Counted from the first letter of the stretch, positions 1-6,965 are shown. The stretch is DNA of 7,732 nucleotides from Ruminococcus flavefaciens (GCA_002350065.1 DEDQ01000062.1:14854-22585); one strand, 5' to 3'. Numbers and translations: made by a program. The notes: a model not told the origin generated them from the letters alone.

Positions 1-195
1 GGAACAGTCGCGCAGAACCTCGTAGGCTTCCCGAGTACCGACTATCAGGCGCATACCATAATGACCCATGCCTATGACTACGGCTGGGTGCGCTACGAAA
101 TGGGCTATGCGTCTGCGATATGTATGGTGCTCTTCCTCGCGATGTACGTCTGCAACAGGCTCATAAGCCGCGCACTCAGCAGGTATATGGACTGA
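1..195 (+). CDS. Sugar ABC transporter permease, MalF type, C-terminal fragment (5' end outside window)
   Basis: Reading frame 1 is open from base 1 and stops at TGA 193-195, giving the last 64 residues of a protein that begins upstream of the window. The segment has the usual end of a MalF-type (binding-protein-dependent transport, inner membrane component) permease: an extracytoplasmic stretch with HTIMTHAYDYGW (residues 18-29), then EMGYASAICMVLFLAMYV (about 33-50), which forms the last transmembrane helix, and a short basic tail ending RALSRYMD. The E-x-GYASA start of the last helix is typical of the family. The EAA loop that contacts the ATPase would be upstream and is not visible. The next gene is a MalG-type permease, the standard partner order. 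Substrate cannot be read from this fragment; a carbohydrate is inferred from family and context. Confidence 0.85.
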   Translation, partial: GTVAQNLVGFPSTDYQAHTIMTHAYDYGWVRYEMGYASAICMVLFLAMYVCNRLISRALSRYMD

Positions 196-243
196 TAATA
201 TTAGTGAGTACGATATGATATTTTAAAGAAAGGAGGGCGGATA
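196..243. other. 48-bp AT-rich intergenic spacer, the longest non-coding gap
   Basis: This is the only gap longer than 12 bases in the window. It is visibly more AT-rich than the flanking genes and holds the ribosome binding site of the next gene at 231-237. TATGAT at 214-219 resembles a -10 box, but no acceptable -35 hexamer lies about 17 bases upstream, where the sequence is still the end of the preceding gene. I see no strong hairpin followed by a T-run, so there is no terminator. The flanking permeases are probably cotranscribed. Confidence 0.6.
231..237 (+). promoter_or_regulatory. Ribosome binding site AGGAGGG for the permease at 244
   Basis: AGGAGGG is a near-perfect Shine-Dalgarno sequence and ends six bases before ATG 244. 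It supports that start codon. Confidence 0.9.
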
Positions 244-1122
244 ATGCCGCAGGTCAATACAGCTGAACTCAAAGCTTCAAACAGACAAGCAGGCCGTAAA
301 ATTGGCGGCACTATCGCTATTTTCTCCGTCCTTCTTGTAGTCGGAGCATTCATGCTCTTCCCGATATATCTGACTGTCGTTATGTCCGTGAAGCCGGTCG
401 AGGAGCTCTTTATATTCCCGCCTAAGCTCTATGCGATGCGTCCTACTCTCGACAACTTCAGCGATATGTTCGACGCTCTCAACAGCAACCGTGTGCCGTT
501 CTCGCGCTATGTCTTCAACAGCGTCGCCGTTACGGTATCGGTCACGGTCTTGCAGTGCATTTTCTGCTCTATGGCGGCATTTGTGCTCGCAAAGTGCAGA
601 TTCCCGGGAAGTAAGTTCATCAACGGCGTTATCGTCGTTTCACTGCTTTATCAGTCGAATGTCATATACATCATGCAGTATATCGTCATGGCGAAGCTCG
701 GACTTATCGACAATCCGCTCGCGCTGATACTGCCCTCTATCGCTTCGCCTATGGGGCTTTTCCTCATGAGACAGTCCATAAGTCAGATACCAGATTCCAT
801 GATAGAAGCCGCTAAGGTCGACGGCGCAGGGCTTTTCCGCATCTGCTGGCAGATAGTCATGCCCAATCAGAAGCCGGCTCTCATGACTCTCATCATCTTC
901 GCTTTTCAGGCGGCTTGGAATATCCAGGGCGGCTCGCTCATATTCCAGGAGCAGTATAAGACGCTCCCAACTGTCGTTATGCAGGCGGCTTCTTCGGGTC
1001 TTGCCCGCGCCGGAGTCGCTATGGCGGCGGCGGTTTTCATGCTCGTTCCTCCGATAGTCGTTTTTACGCTCGCGCAGAGACAGGTCATCGAGACGATGGC
1101 TCACTCCGGCATAAAGGAATAG
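244..1122 (+). CDS. Carbohydrate ABC transporter permease, MalG type
   Basis: This 292-residue protein is a full-length inner-membrane permease of the MalG branch (BPD_transp_1 superfamily), which pairs with a MalF-type subunit to form the channel of a binding-protein-dependent sugar importer. About six transmembrane helices can be seen, near residues 22-47, 89-116, 126-148, 157-177, 211-228 and 258-278. The cytoplasmic coupling loop is clear: EAAKVDGAGLFRICWQIVMP at 188-207 matches the EAA---DGA---------I-LP pattern that docks onto the ATPase. The end, THSGIKG-like (AHSGIKE, 286-292), is also typical of MalG proteins. Start ATG 244 has a strong ribosome binding site at 231-237. It lies 48 bases after the MalF fragment and 9 bases before the NHL gene. 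Substrate is unknown. Confidence 0.93.
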   Translation: MPQVNTAELKASNRQAGRKIGGTIAIFSVLLVVGAFMLFPIYLTVVMSVKPVEELFIFPPKLYAMRPTLDNFSDMFDALNSNRVPFSRYVFNSVAVTVSVTVLQCIFCSMAAFVLAKCRFPGSKFINGVIVVSLLYQSNVIYIMQYIVMAKLGLIDNPLALILPSIASPMGLFLMRQSISQIPDSMIEAAKVDGAGLFRICWQIVMPNQKPALMTLIIFAFQAAWNIQGGSLIFQEQYKTLPTVVMQAASSGLARAGVAMAAAVFMLVPPIVVFTLAQRQVIETMAHSGIKE

Positions 1123-1126
1123 GAGG
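1121..1126 (+). promoter_or_regulatory. Ribosome binding site AGGAGG deciding the start at ATG 1132
   Basis: AGGAGG overlaps the TAG stop (1120-1122) of the preceding permease. A GTG at 1126 is in frame but shares its first base with this Shine-Dalgarno site, so it cannot use it. ATG 1132 sits five bases downstream and begins a classic MKK-type signal peptide, so it is the better start. Confidence 0.85.
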
Positions 1127-1131
1127 TGCGC

Positions 1132-2628
1132 ATGAAAAAGCTTTTCAGGGATATTTGCGCTCTCATCTGCTCGGCGGCACTCGTTTCTGCCGGCATAGCT
1201 CCGGCTATTGCCTCCGCGGAGCCATATGAGGTCTACAACTACGACCGCTGGGGCGAGGCGATACCTTCTCAGGCAGGATATATCGCTGAGAGAGCCGTTT
1301 CCGGCTATGACCTCGGCGTTGGTGCTCTCAGCGAGCCCGAGGATATCTTCATCGGCGGCGACGGCACTTTCTACATCGCCGATTCCGGCAATAACAGGAT
1401 AATCGCTGCGGACGCGGAGCTTAGCAGAAGCGTTCGCGTGTATGAGAAATTTACTATGCCCGACGGCTCGAAAACTGCTCTCAGCTCGCCGCAGGGTGTC
1501 TATATCTCGGCGGATACCGGTCTTATGTATATCGCCGATAATCAGAATTCCCGCGTCCTCGTCTGCGACCTTGAGGGAAATGTCGGGCTGGAGATAACCA
1601 AGCCCGAGTCCGGTGTTTTTGACCAGAACAAGACATTCTTCCCGCAGAAGGTGCTCGCCGACAAAGCCGGCAATATCTACGTCGTGCTCGGCAATATCAC
1701 TACCGGCGCCGCGATGTTCAGTCCGGAGGGGGAATTCCTCGGATATTACGGCGCGAATCGCGTTCAGCCGACGTCTGAGATAGTTTCACGCTATTTCACC
1801 AACCTCTTTACCTCCGATGAGAAGCGCAGCAGGCGCTCGAGAAACGTTCCCACCGGTATCACCAACTTCGACGCGGACGAGGATTTCATCTTCACCTGCA
1901 CCTCCTCCTCGACGCAGACCGCCGATACCGTGAAGAAGCTCAATGCCGCCGGAAATAATATCTTCGCCAATTATGACGTGACATTCGGCGATTATACTCC
2001 CATGTACGATACTACGCAGAATAAGCTCCTCGCGCCTGCTATCTGCGATATCGACATCGCCGGCGACGGCAACATTAATTGCCTCGATTTTACTACCGGA
2101 CGCATTTTCCAGTACGACGAGGACTGCAACCTCCTCTTTATCACCGGCACTATCGCCAAGCAGGTCGGCGGCTTCTCGCAGGTGACGGCTGTTGAATCCG
2201 ATGAGGGACATCTCTACGTTGCGGACGGGCAGAAAAATACCGTTACCGTTTTCGCTGAGACCGATTTCGGCAGGGCTGTCCACAAGGCAACGGCGCTCCA
2301 CAATGCCGGATACTACGAGGAGGCTCTCGAGCCGTGGCGGGACGTGCTGAAATACGACGGCAACTACCGCCGTGCCTATATCGGCGTTGCTTCGGCTCTG
2401 CTCAGAAAGGGCGAGTATAAGGAGTCGATGAGGTATGCAAAGCTCGCCGACGCTCCTAAAATTTACAACAAGGCTTTCGAGGGCTACCGCAGGGAGTTCC
2501 TGAAAAAGCATTTCACGGCTATTGCTGCCGGTATCGCGGCTGCCGCCGCGGCATTGGTGCTTTTCGGCTATAAACACAGAAAAAAGAGAAAGGAGGGTGC
2601 TCATCATGATGGACCTGAGACCCGCTGA
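1132..2628 (+). CDS. Secreted, membrane-anchored NHL beta-propeller protein with TPR-like segment
   Basis: The 498-residue product starts with a Sec signal peptide (MKKLF, hydrophobic 8-25, likely cleavage after ASA at 27-29). NHL-type propeller repeats follow: DIFIGGDGTFYIADSGNNRI (71-90), GVYISADTGLMYIADNQNSR (122-141), and weaker copies near 173-200, 306-327 and 352-372. Residues 384-440 look like one or two TPR units (HNAGYYEEALEPWRDVLKYD, then LLRKGEYKESMRYAKLAD). A single hydrophobic helix at about 460-480 and a basic tail (KHRKKRKE) anchor it, with the propeller and TPR part outside and the tail in the cytoplasm. NHL propellers usually bind ligands or proteins; some are enzymes such as lactonases, but I see no basis for an enzyme call. 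Placement between permeases and before yip1/DUF5696 suggests an envelope scaffold or sensor (inference). The end overlaps the next gene by 23 bases. Confidence 0.85.
   Translation: MKKLFRDICALICSAALVSAGIAPAIASAEPYEVYNYDRWGEAIPSQAGYIAERAVSGYDLGVGALSEPEDIFIGGDGTFYIADSGNNRIIAADAELSRSVRVYEKFTMPDGSKTALSSPQGVYISADTGLMYIADNQNSRVLVCDLEGNVGLEITKPESGVFDQNKTFFPQKVLADKAGNIYVVLGNITTGAAMFSPEGEFLGYYGANRVQPTSEIVSRYFTNLFTSDEKRSRRSRNVPTGITNFDADEDFIFTCTSSSTQTADTVKKLNAAGNNIFANYDVTFGDYTPMYDTTQNKLLAPAICDIDIAGDGNINCLDFTTGRIFQYDEDCNLLFITGTIAKQVGGFSQVTAVESDEGHLYVADGQKNTVTVFAETDFGRAVHKATALHNAGYYEEALEPWRDVLKYDGNYRRAYIGVASALLRKGEYKESMRYAKLADAPKIYNKAFEGYRREFLKKHFTAIAAGIAAAAAALVLFGYKHRKKRKEGAHHDGPETR
2591..2597 (+). promoter_or_regulatory. 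Ribosome binding site AGGAGGG deciding the start of the Yip1 gene
   Basis: AGGAGGG lies inside the coding end of the NHL gene (its lysine-rich tail). ATG 2606 follows it with eight intervening bases, while a more upstream in-frame ATG at 2522 has no such site and would add an unrelated 28-residue leader. A second ATG at 2609 is possible but spaced less well. Confidence 0.85.
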
Positions 2629-3235
2629 GTGGGTCGGACACGCGGTCTTCCACCCTGTTGAGGGCTTCGAGGATATGCGCTGGAAAAAGTCCGGCTCGCT
2701 GAAAATAGCCTTCGGGATAGTGCTGCTCCTCTTTCTCTCGGAGATAGCTTACGGCAGGCTTTACGGCTTTCAGTTTTATGCGCCTAATGACAAGCTCTTC
2801 AATATCGTGCCGTATATCGTCAAGACCATTGTTCTCTTTGCGGCGTGGGTGGTCGGCAACTGGTCGGTCTGCACGCTCCTCGACGGTGAGGGCACGATGC
2901 GGAATATCTGCGTCTACAGCGCCTATGCGCTCGTTCCCTATATAGCTCAGACCTTTATCTGCGTCGTGCTCTCGCATTTCCTTATCCGCGATGAGTACGT
3001 CTTTCTGGAGGTCATACACGTCATCGGCGTCGGCTGGAGCGTCATACTCATTTTTTCGGCGATAAGGTCTGTGCATCAGTATTCCGCCGGAAAAACCGTT
3101 CTCGCGATAGCTCTCACAATTGCGGCGATGTTCGTCATGCTGGCACTGGCTGTCCTCGTGCTCGCTCTCGTTCAGAATGTGGCTGTCTTTATCTCGACCG
3201 TCTATGCCGAGATATCGTACCGCATAAGAGTGTAG
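2606..3235 (+). CDS. Yip1-family integral membrane protein
   Basis: From ATG 2606 the product is 209 residues with five likely transmembrane helices, near 33-50, 68-91, 100-126, 132-153 and 163-198 (the last long and possibly kinked). A short cytoplasmic leader contains HPVEGFEDMRWKKSGSL (16-32). Hallmarks of bacterial Yip1 proteins are seen: GNWSVCTLLDGEGT (84-97), which joins helices 2 and 3, and YALVPYI (107-113) in helix 3. Yip1 proteins in eukaryotes act in vesicle traffic; the bacterial ones have no agreed function. The gene starts 23 bases inside the NHL gene, which suggests translational coupling, and is followed after 9 bases by the DUF5696 gene. Together with these it may form a membrane complex handling or sensing glycans next to the transporter (inference). 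A longer start at 2522 is unlikely. Confidence 0.85.
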   Translation: MMDLRPAEWVGHAVFHPVEGFEDMRWKKSGSLKIAFGIVLLLFLSEIAYGRLYGFQFYAPNDKLFNIVPYIVKTIVLFAAWVVGNWSVCTLLDGEGTMRNICVYSAYALVPYIAQTFICVVLSHFLIRDEYVFLEVIHVIGVGWSVILIFSAIRSVHQYSAGKTVLAIALTIAAMFVMLALAVLVLALVQNVAVFISTVYAEISYRIRV

Positions 3236-3240
3236 GGGGG
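3234..3240 (+). promoter_or_regulatory. Atypical G-rich ribosome binding site for the DUF5696 gene
   Basis: The run AGGGGGG overlaps the TAG stop of the Yip1 gene (3233-3235) and ends four bases before ATG 3245. It lacks the central A of AGGAGG, which every other gene start here has, so it is the weakest site in the window. The close stop-start spacing suggests reliance on coupling to Yip1 translation. Confidence 0.65.
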
Positions 3241-3244
3241 CGCC

Positions 3245-6058
3245 ATGAGAAAAAAAATTAAAAGCTTTATGCTCTGTCTGCTCGCTGTGTCCCTTATGAG
3301 CGCTTCCGGAGCCGCTTATGCCGGCGATGAGGAAGCTCCCGAGCCGGTGAGCGAGGCTCCCGCAGAGGAAGATGAGGTCAGCTCGAAGCTGAAAGAGTCC
3401 GAGGAATTCGTCAAGGCGGATTTCAGCGAGATAACCGGATACCTCGAAAAGCTCGGCTCCGCAGACGGCGTTGACATCTACCGCAGAGACAAGGACATTG
3501 ACGACAGACTGTGGGAGGAAGCCGGCGGCAAGCCTGCTTCAAAAAATGATTATACCGACGAGCAGAAAGAACTCGCGGACAGGATATCCGACCTCAAACA
3601 GCTCGGCGACTTCGTCGCTGTTGACCCCGATAAGCGCGAGGTGCTCGCTCAGTTCAAGACTGCGAACAACTCCGGCGGGGAGAAGATATTCCTCAGCGAC
3701 GGCAAGCGCTTTCTGCTTTATACCGACAGCGAGGCGAGCCGCGTTGTGAAGATACGCCGCGTTGTCTCGACTATCGATAACCCGCTCCTGTTCAGCACAC
3801 TCGACGGCAAGACCCTCGAGCGTATGGACTCCGGCTATAAGAAGGTTCTCGCAACGCTCAGCGAGAGCGCTCCCGAGAACGGCAGAAACGTCTACTATAC
3901 CGCCGACAAGAGCGAATTCGCGTGGCTAAGCTCCGACGGGAAGCGCGTTATCGCGAACTACAGAGAGTGCGCCGAGAACGACGGCTTCGTGCTCCTTGTG
4001 GACGACAGGCTCGGCAACTTCGGGCTCAAAAATAAAAAGACCGGCTATATATGGTGGTCTGCGCCCCTCGGAGCCGCTCAGGACAGCATTGCTACTCCGC
4101 TTATCGCGAATGAGCTCCGCTCGTCGAATGTGCTCCGCTACGGTGTGCCTTCAAGGCGAACAAGCAATAACCTTTTGCGCTCCGGTACCGACGACTGCGA
4201 GATATCTGTCTCTGATGTGAAGGACGGAGTGAGAGTTACCTACGATTACAAAAAGTCGGGCTTTAAGCTCCCGGTCGAGTATACCCTCGACGGCGACTGC
4301 CTCAGGGCAAGCCTGAAAGTCTCGGAGATAACCGAGCCTAAGGACGAGAAAATCGCGACAGAGGTCACTATTATGGGCAGCTTCGGCGCCGGCTCCGGGA
4401 CTGAGGACGGCTTCTTCGTTATACCCGACGGAAGCGGTGCGCTCGTCCGCTTCAATAACGGCCGCACTATGGATATGAACGCCTATCAGCAGCGTATCTA
4501 CGGACAGGACGTTACCGCTGTGCCGACGAGCAGGGGAGCTGTCACCGAGCAGATCTACCTCCCCGTTTACGGCATCGTCAAGGGCGATAATGCGCTACTT
4601 GCTGTCGCGGCTAAGGGGGATTCAAATGCGTATCTCTCGGCTCAGGTGTCGAAACAGTCGAACAGCAGCTTCAACCTCTGCAATTTTACCTTTATCCTGC
4701 GCGGTACCGATATCTTCTATATGTCCGGCAATAACAGCGACAAGCTCACTGTTTTTGAGCGCGGTAAGATAAAGTCCGACGATATCGAGGTGAGATATTA
4801 TCCCCTCAGCGGCAAGGATATGGACTTCACTGACGTTGCCGCCCGCTACAGGCAGTACCTCATCGACGAGGCGGGCGTTGCTCCTAAGGCAAAGGCGGGA
4901 GAGGCTCCGCTCTGCGTCGACCTCTACGGCGGCACTCAGAAGAAAAAGCCCGCTGCCGGTATCCCCGTGACTATGAAGCAGACTGCGACCTCCTACAGCG
5001 AGGCGGAGAGGATACTCTCTCAGCTCAGAGATAACGGCGCGGACGATGTGGCTGTTACCTATAACAACTGGACAACTGCCGGAATGAAGCGCGAGATCGA
5101 CGACGAGGCGGCTCCCGCAGGGGCGCTCGGCGGCAAAAAGGACTTCAAAAAGCTGACCGATACCGTTGAAAAGAACGGCTATAGGCTCTATCCGGCGGCG
5201 GATAATAACTGCTTCTACTCCGGAGGCGGCTACAGCTCGATCAATGCGACCTGCGTGCGCATTTCAGGCTCATATTCGCGCATCGTCAGCTACGACCGCG
5301 CATACGGTATCCCTAACGGCTTCAAGGACAATATGTCCCTGCTCTCGCCTGACTATTTCAGCGAGGTCTGCGGCAGTATCGCCGATTCGTACTCGTCGGC
5401 GGGGCTCTCGGGGGCTTCCGTCAGCGGCATGGCGTCCGCTCTCTACGGCGACTACGGCAAGAAGAATATCTCGCGATTTAAGGCTATGGAGCTCACGCAG
5501 GAGGGATTCGGCAGGCTGAGCTCCGCTCTCGGAAACGGCATTGCCGCCGACGGCGCAAATGCCTACGCTCTGCCTTATCTCAGCCGCATAGACGGCGTTC
5601 CGCTGAATTCGAGCAGGTTCGATATCTTCAACGAGGACGTGCCCTTCTATCAGGCGGTAATGCATGGACTTATCCCTTACTCGGGTACGGCTGTGAACGG
5701 AAGTCCCGACCCCGATGCCCTGCTTCTTATGTCGGCGGCGACGGGAAGTCTGCTCAGCTATGATATGCTCTGGGGTGAGACGAGCGAGCTGAAGGATACT
5801 GACCTCGATGTCTATTTCTACGCGAATCACGAGAACTGGGTCTCTGCTGCGGCGGAGGACTACAAGCTCCTCAAGCCCGTGCTCAGCAAGGTCAGCGGAA
5901 GCTTCATCACCGACTATAAGACCTCGGACGACGGCAGCAGGATAACTTCACGCTTCTCGGACGGTACAGTCGTCGAGGTCGACCTTGCGGCGAAAACGGT
6001 CTCGTGCGGAGGAAACGTCATCACTATCGGCAAAAAGGAGGCGGCGCAGAATGGCTAA
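3245..6058 (+). CDS. Large secreted DUF5696 protein, probable glycoside-hydrolase-like fold
   Basis: The 937-residue product has a Sec signal peptide (MRKKIKSF, cleavage likely after AYA at 24-26, no lipobox) and an acidic linker at 27-54. Residues about 55-245 form an N-terminal region I do not recognise. Segments that recall the DUF5696 family follow: TGYIWWSAP (266-274), FFVIPDGSGALVRFNNGR (390-407), PVYGIVKGDNALLAVAAKG (440-458), YYPLSG with RYRQYLID (518-541), and a C-terminal part with NNWTTAG (607-613), LLSPDYF (699-705) and VPFYQAVMHGLIPYSGTAVN (799-818). The order, beta-rich half then probable TIM-barrel then a small beta tail (DGTVVEVDL), resembles large glycoside hydrolases such as the GH101/GH129 type; this is inference. 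No activity is established for the family to my knowledge. There is no C-terminal anchor. It sits before a permease pair and overlaps it by 8 bases, consistent with a role in extracellular glycan binding or trimming. Confidence 0.82.
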   Translation: MRKKIKSFMLCLLAVSLMSASGAAYAGDEEAPEPVSEAPAEEDEVSSKLKESEEFVKADFSEITGYLEKLGSADGVDIYRRDKDIDDRLWEEAGGKPASKNDYTDEQKELADRISDLKQLGDFVAVDPDKREVLAQFKTANNSGGEKIFLSDGKRFLLYTDSEASRVVKIRRVVSTIDNPLLFSTLDGKTLERMDSGYKKVLATLSESAPENGRNVYYTADKSEFAWLSSDGKRVIANYRECAENDGFVLLVDDRLGNFGLKNKKTGYIWWSAPLGAAQDSIATPLIANELRSSNVLRYGVPSRRTSNNLLRSGTDDCEISVSDVKDGVRVTYDYKKSGFKLPVEYTLDGDCLRASLKVSEITEPKDEKIATEVTIMGSFGAGSGTEDGFFVIPDGSGALVRFNNGRTMDMNAYQQRIYGQDVTAVPTSRGAVTEQIYLPVYGIVKGDNALLAVAAKGDSNAYLSAQVSKQSNSSFNLCNFTFILRGTDIFYMSGNNSDKLTVFERGKIKSDDIEVRYYPLSGKDMDFTDVAARYRQYLIDEAGVAPKAKAGEAPLCVDLYGGTQKKKPAAGIPVTMKQTATSYSEAERILSQLRDNGADDVAVTYNNWTTAGMKREIDDEAAPAGALGGKKDFKKLTDTVEKNGYRLYPAADNNCFYSGGGYSSINATCVRISGSYSRIVSYDRAYGIPNGFKDNMSLLSPDYFSEVCGSIADSYSSAGLSGASVSGMASALYGDYGKKNISRFKAMELTQEGFGRLSSALGNGIAADGANAYALPYLSRIDGVPLNSSRFDIFNEDVPFYQAVMHGLIPYSGTAVNGSPDPDALLLMSAATGSLLSYDMLWGETSELKDTDLDVYFYANHENWVSAAAEDYKLLKPVLSKVSGSFITDYKTSDDGSRITSRFSDGTVVEVDLAAKTVSCGGNVITIGKKEAAQNG
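6035..6041 (+). promoter_or_regulatory. Ribosome binding site AAGGAGG deciding the start at ATG 6051
   Basis: AAGGAGG lies within the last codons of the DUF5696 gene, nine bases before ATG 6051. The in-frame ATG at 5985 would add a 22-residue arginine-rich leader that is only an out-of-frame reading of the DUF5696 end, so 6051 is preferred. Confidence 0.88.
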
Positions 6059-6953
6059 GAAACAGATATCATACGAGCGCCGCAAGCAGCTTTACGGCTA
6101 CGGGTTCATTTCCCTGTGGCTCGTCGGAACTGTTGTGTTCTTCCTGATACCGCTTGTGAAGTCGCTGTGGTTCTCGTTCAATGACGTCGGGATAGATATT
6201 AACCGCACTGTCCTGACCTGGCGCGGTCTCGGAAACTATGACGATATCCTCAACAAGGACCCGAAGTATCTCGGGCTGCTTAAAAATACCCTCATCGAGA
6301 CGCTGTGGAAAACTCCGCTTATACTCATTTTCTCCCTGTTCATCGCCGTTATGCTGAATCAGAAGTTCCGCGGAAGAGCTCTTGCAAGAGCGGTCTTCTT
6401 CCTGCCTGCGATAATCGCGACGGGTCCCGTTTATACCATTATCAGCGGCGATATGAACAGCACCGGCAATACTCAGGCGGCGCAGTTCTCAACTCTGTTC
6501 TCGACTGACCTCATCGGCTCGCTGCTCAATTTCCTCGGCATTTACGGCATCAGCGACAGTATGAGCGGTATTATCTCCGGCATCGCGGACAATATCTTCG
6601 GCATAGTCTGGTCGAGCGGTATACAAATTCTGCTCTTCCTCGGCGCTTTGCAGAATATCCCGCCCTCTGCAAAGGAGGCGGCTCAGATAGAGGGCGCGAC
6701 GGCATGGGAGTTTTTCTGGAAAATTACTCTCCCTTACGTCAGCCCGTTCATTCTCGCGAACCTGATATTCACTGTTATTGACTCGTTTACAAGTCCCACA
6801 AATGCCGTTATGGAGCGTATTCTCTCCGTTAAGGAGGAGCTCCGGTTCGGCACGGCTTCGGCTATGGCGTGGTTCTATTTTGCAGTGATTTTTGCCGCTC
6901 TCGGCGTCGCGGCGCTGATAGTCAACAGGTTCATCTACTACGAAAACGATTAA
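6051..6953 (+). CDS. Sugar ABC transporter permease, MalF type (second pair)
   Basis: The 300-residue product is a complete MalF-branch channel subunit. A basic cytoplasmic leader (KKQISYERRKQLYG, 3-16) is followed by helix 1 at about 17-39 ending IPLVKSLWFSFND, the common MalF signature, and by GLGNYDDIL (59-67). Further helices lie near 80-101, 112-132, 184-201, 229-248 and 270-292. LNQKFRGRALARAVFFLPAI (102-121) is a strongly conserved permease segment. The coupling loop is KEAAQIEGATAWEFFWKITL (208-227); the usual DG is EG (214-215). A roughly 50-residue segment between helices 3 and 4 (133-183) is likely extracytoplasmic. The start overlaps the end of the DUF5696 gene (ATGGCTAA, 8 bases) and the stop is 12 bases before the MalG partner. 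Carbohydrate substrate is inferred from family and context. Confidence 0.93.
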   Translation: MAKKQISYERRKQLYGYGFISLWLVGTVVFFLIPLVKSLWFSFNDVGIDINRTVLTWRGLGNYDDILNKDPKYLGLLKNTLIETLWKTPLILIFSLFIAVMLNQKFRGRALARAVFFLPAIIATGPVYTIISGDMNSTGNTQAAQFSTLFSTDLIGSLLNFLGIYGISDSMSGIISGIADNIFGIVWSSGIQILLFLGALQNIPPSAKEAAQIEGATAWEFFWKITLPYVSPFILANLIFTVIDSFTSPTNAVMERILSVKEELRFGTASAMAWFYFAVIFAALGVAALIVNRFIYYEND

Positions 6954-6958
6954 GGAGG
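6952..6958 (+). promoter_or_regulatory. Ribosome binding site AAGGAGG for the permease at 6966
   Basis: AAGGAGG begins inside the TAA stop (6951-6953) of the preceding permease and ends seven bases before ATG 6966. It fixes the start of the last, truncated gene. Confidence 0.9.
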
Positions 6959-6965
6959 GGAGTGC

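Noticed and set aside
214..219. TATGAT as a -10 promoter box before the permease at 244
   Set aside because: No -35-like hexamer at the right spacing, and the upstream gene would need to be a separate unit; paired permeases are normally cotranscribed.
1786..2607. A 273-codon open frame on the minus strand opposite the NHL gene
   Set aside because: It lies fully antisense to a well-supported gene, has no convincing domain, and is explained by codon bias in a gene rich in GAC/GCC/CTC codons.
3252..3280. Lipoprotein signal in the DUF5696 protein, from the cysteine at residue 11
   Set aside because: The residues before Cys11 (FML) do not fit a lipobox and a standard cleavage site AYA is present at 24-26.
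5166..5519. Plus-strand out-of-frame openings inside the DUF5696 gene (also 3471-3749, 3996-4220, 4590-4772)
   Set aside because: Serine/arginine-rich low-complexity translations typical of frame-shifted reading; no ribosome site and no motif.
5270..5830. A 186-codon minus-strand frame opposite the DUF5696 gene, and similar minus frames at 640-1104, 2519-3076 and 6489-7247
   Set aside because: All are antisense to strong coding sequence, arginine/histidine-rich and without family motifs; they are shadows.
5985..6050. Upstream ATG that would extend the second MalF permease by 22 residues
   Set aside because: The added arginine-rich leader is the out-of-frame end of the DUF5696 gene; ATG 6051 has a well-placed AAGGAGG.
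6672..6678. AAGGAGG inside the MalF gene as an internal ribosome site (also near 6831-6836)
   Set aside because: These encode the Lys-Glu residues of KEAA and KEEL, and no suitable in-frame start with a sensible product follows.
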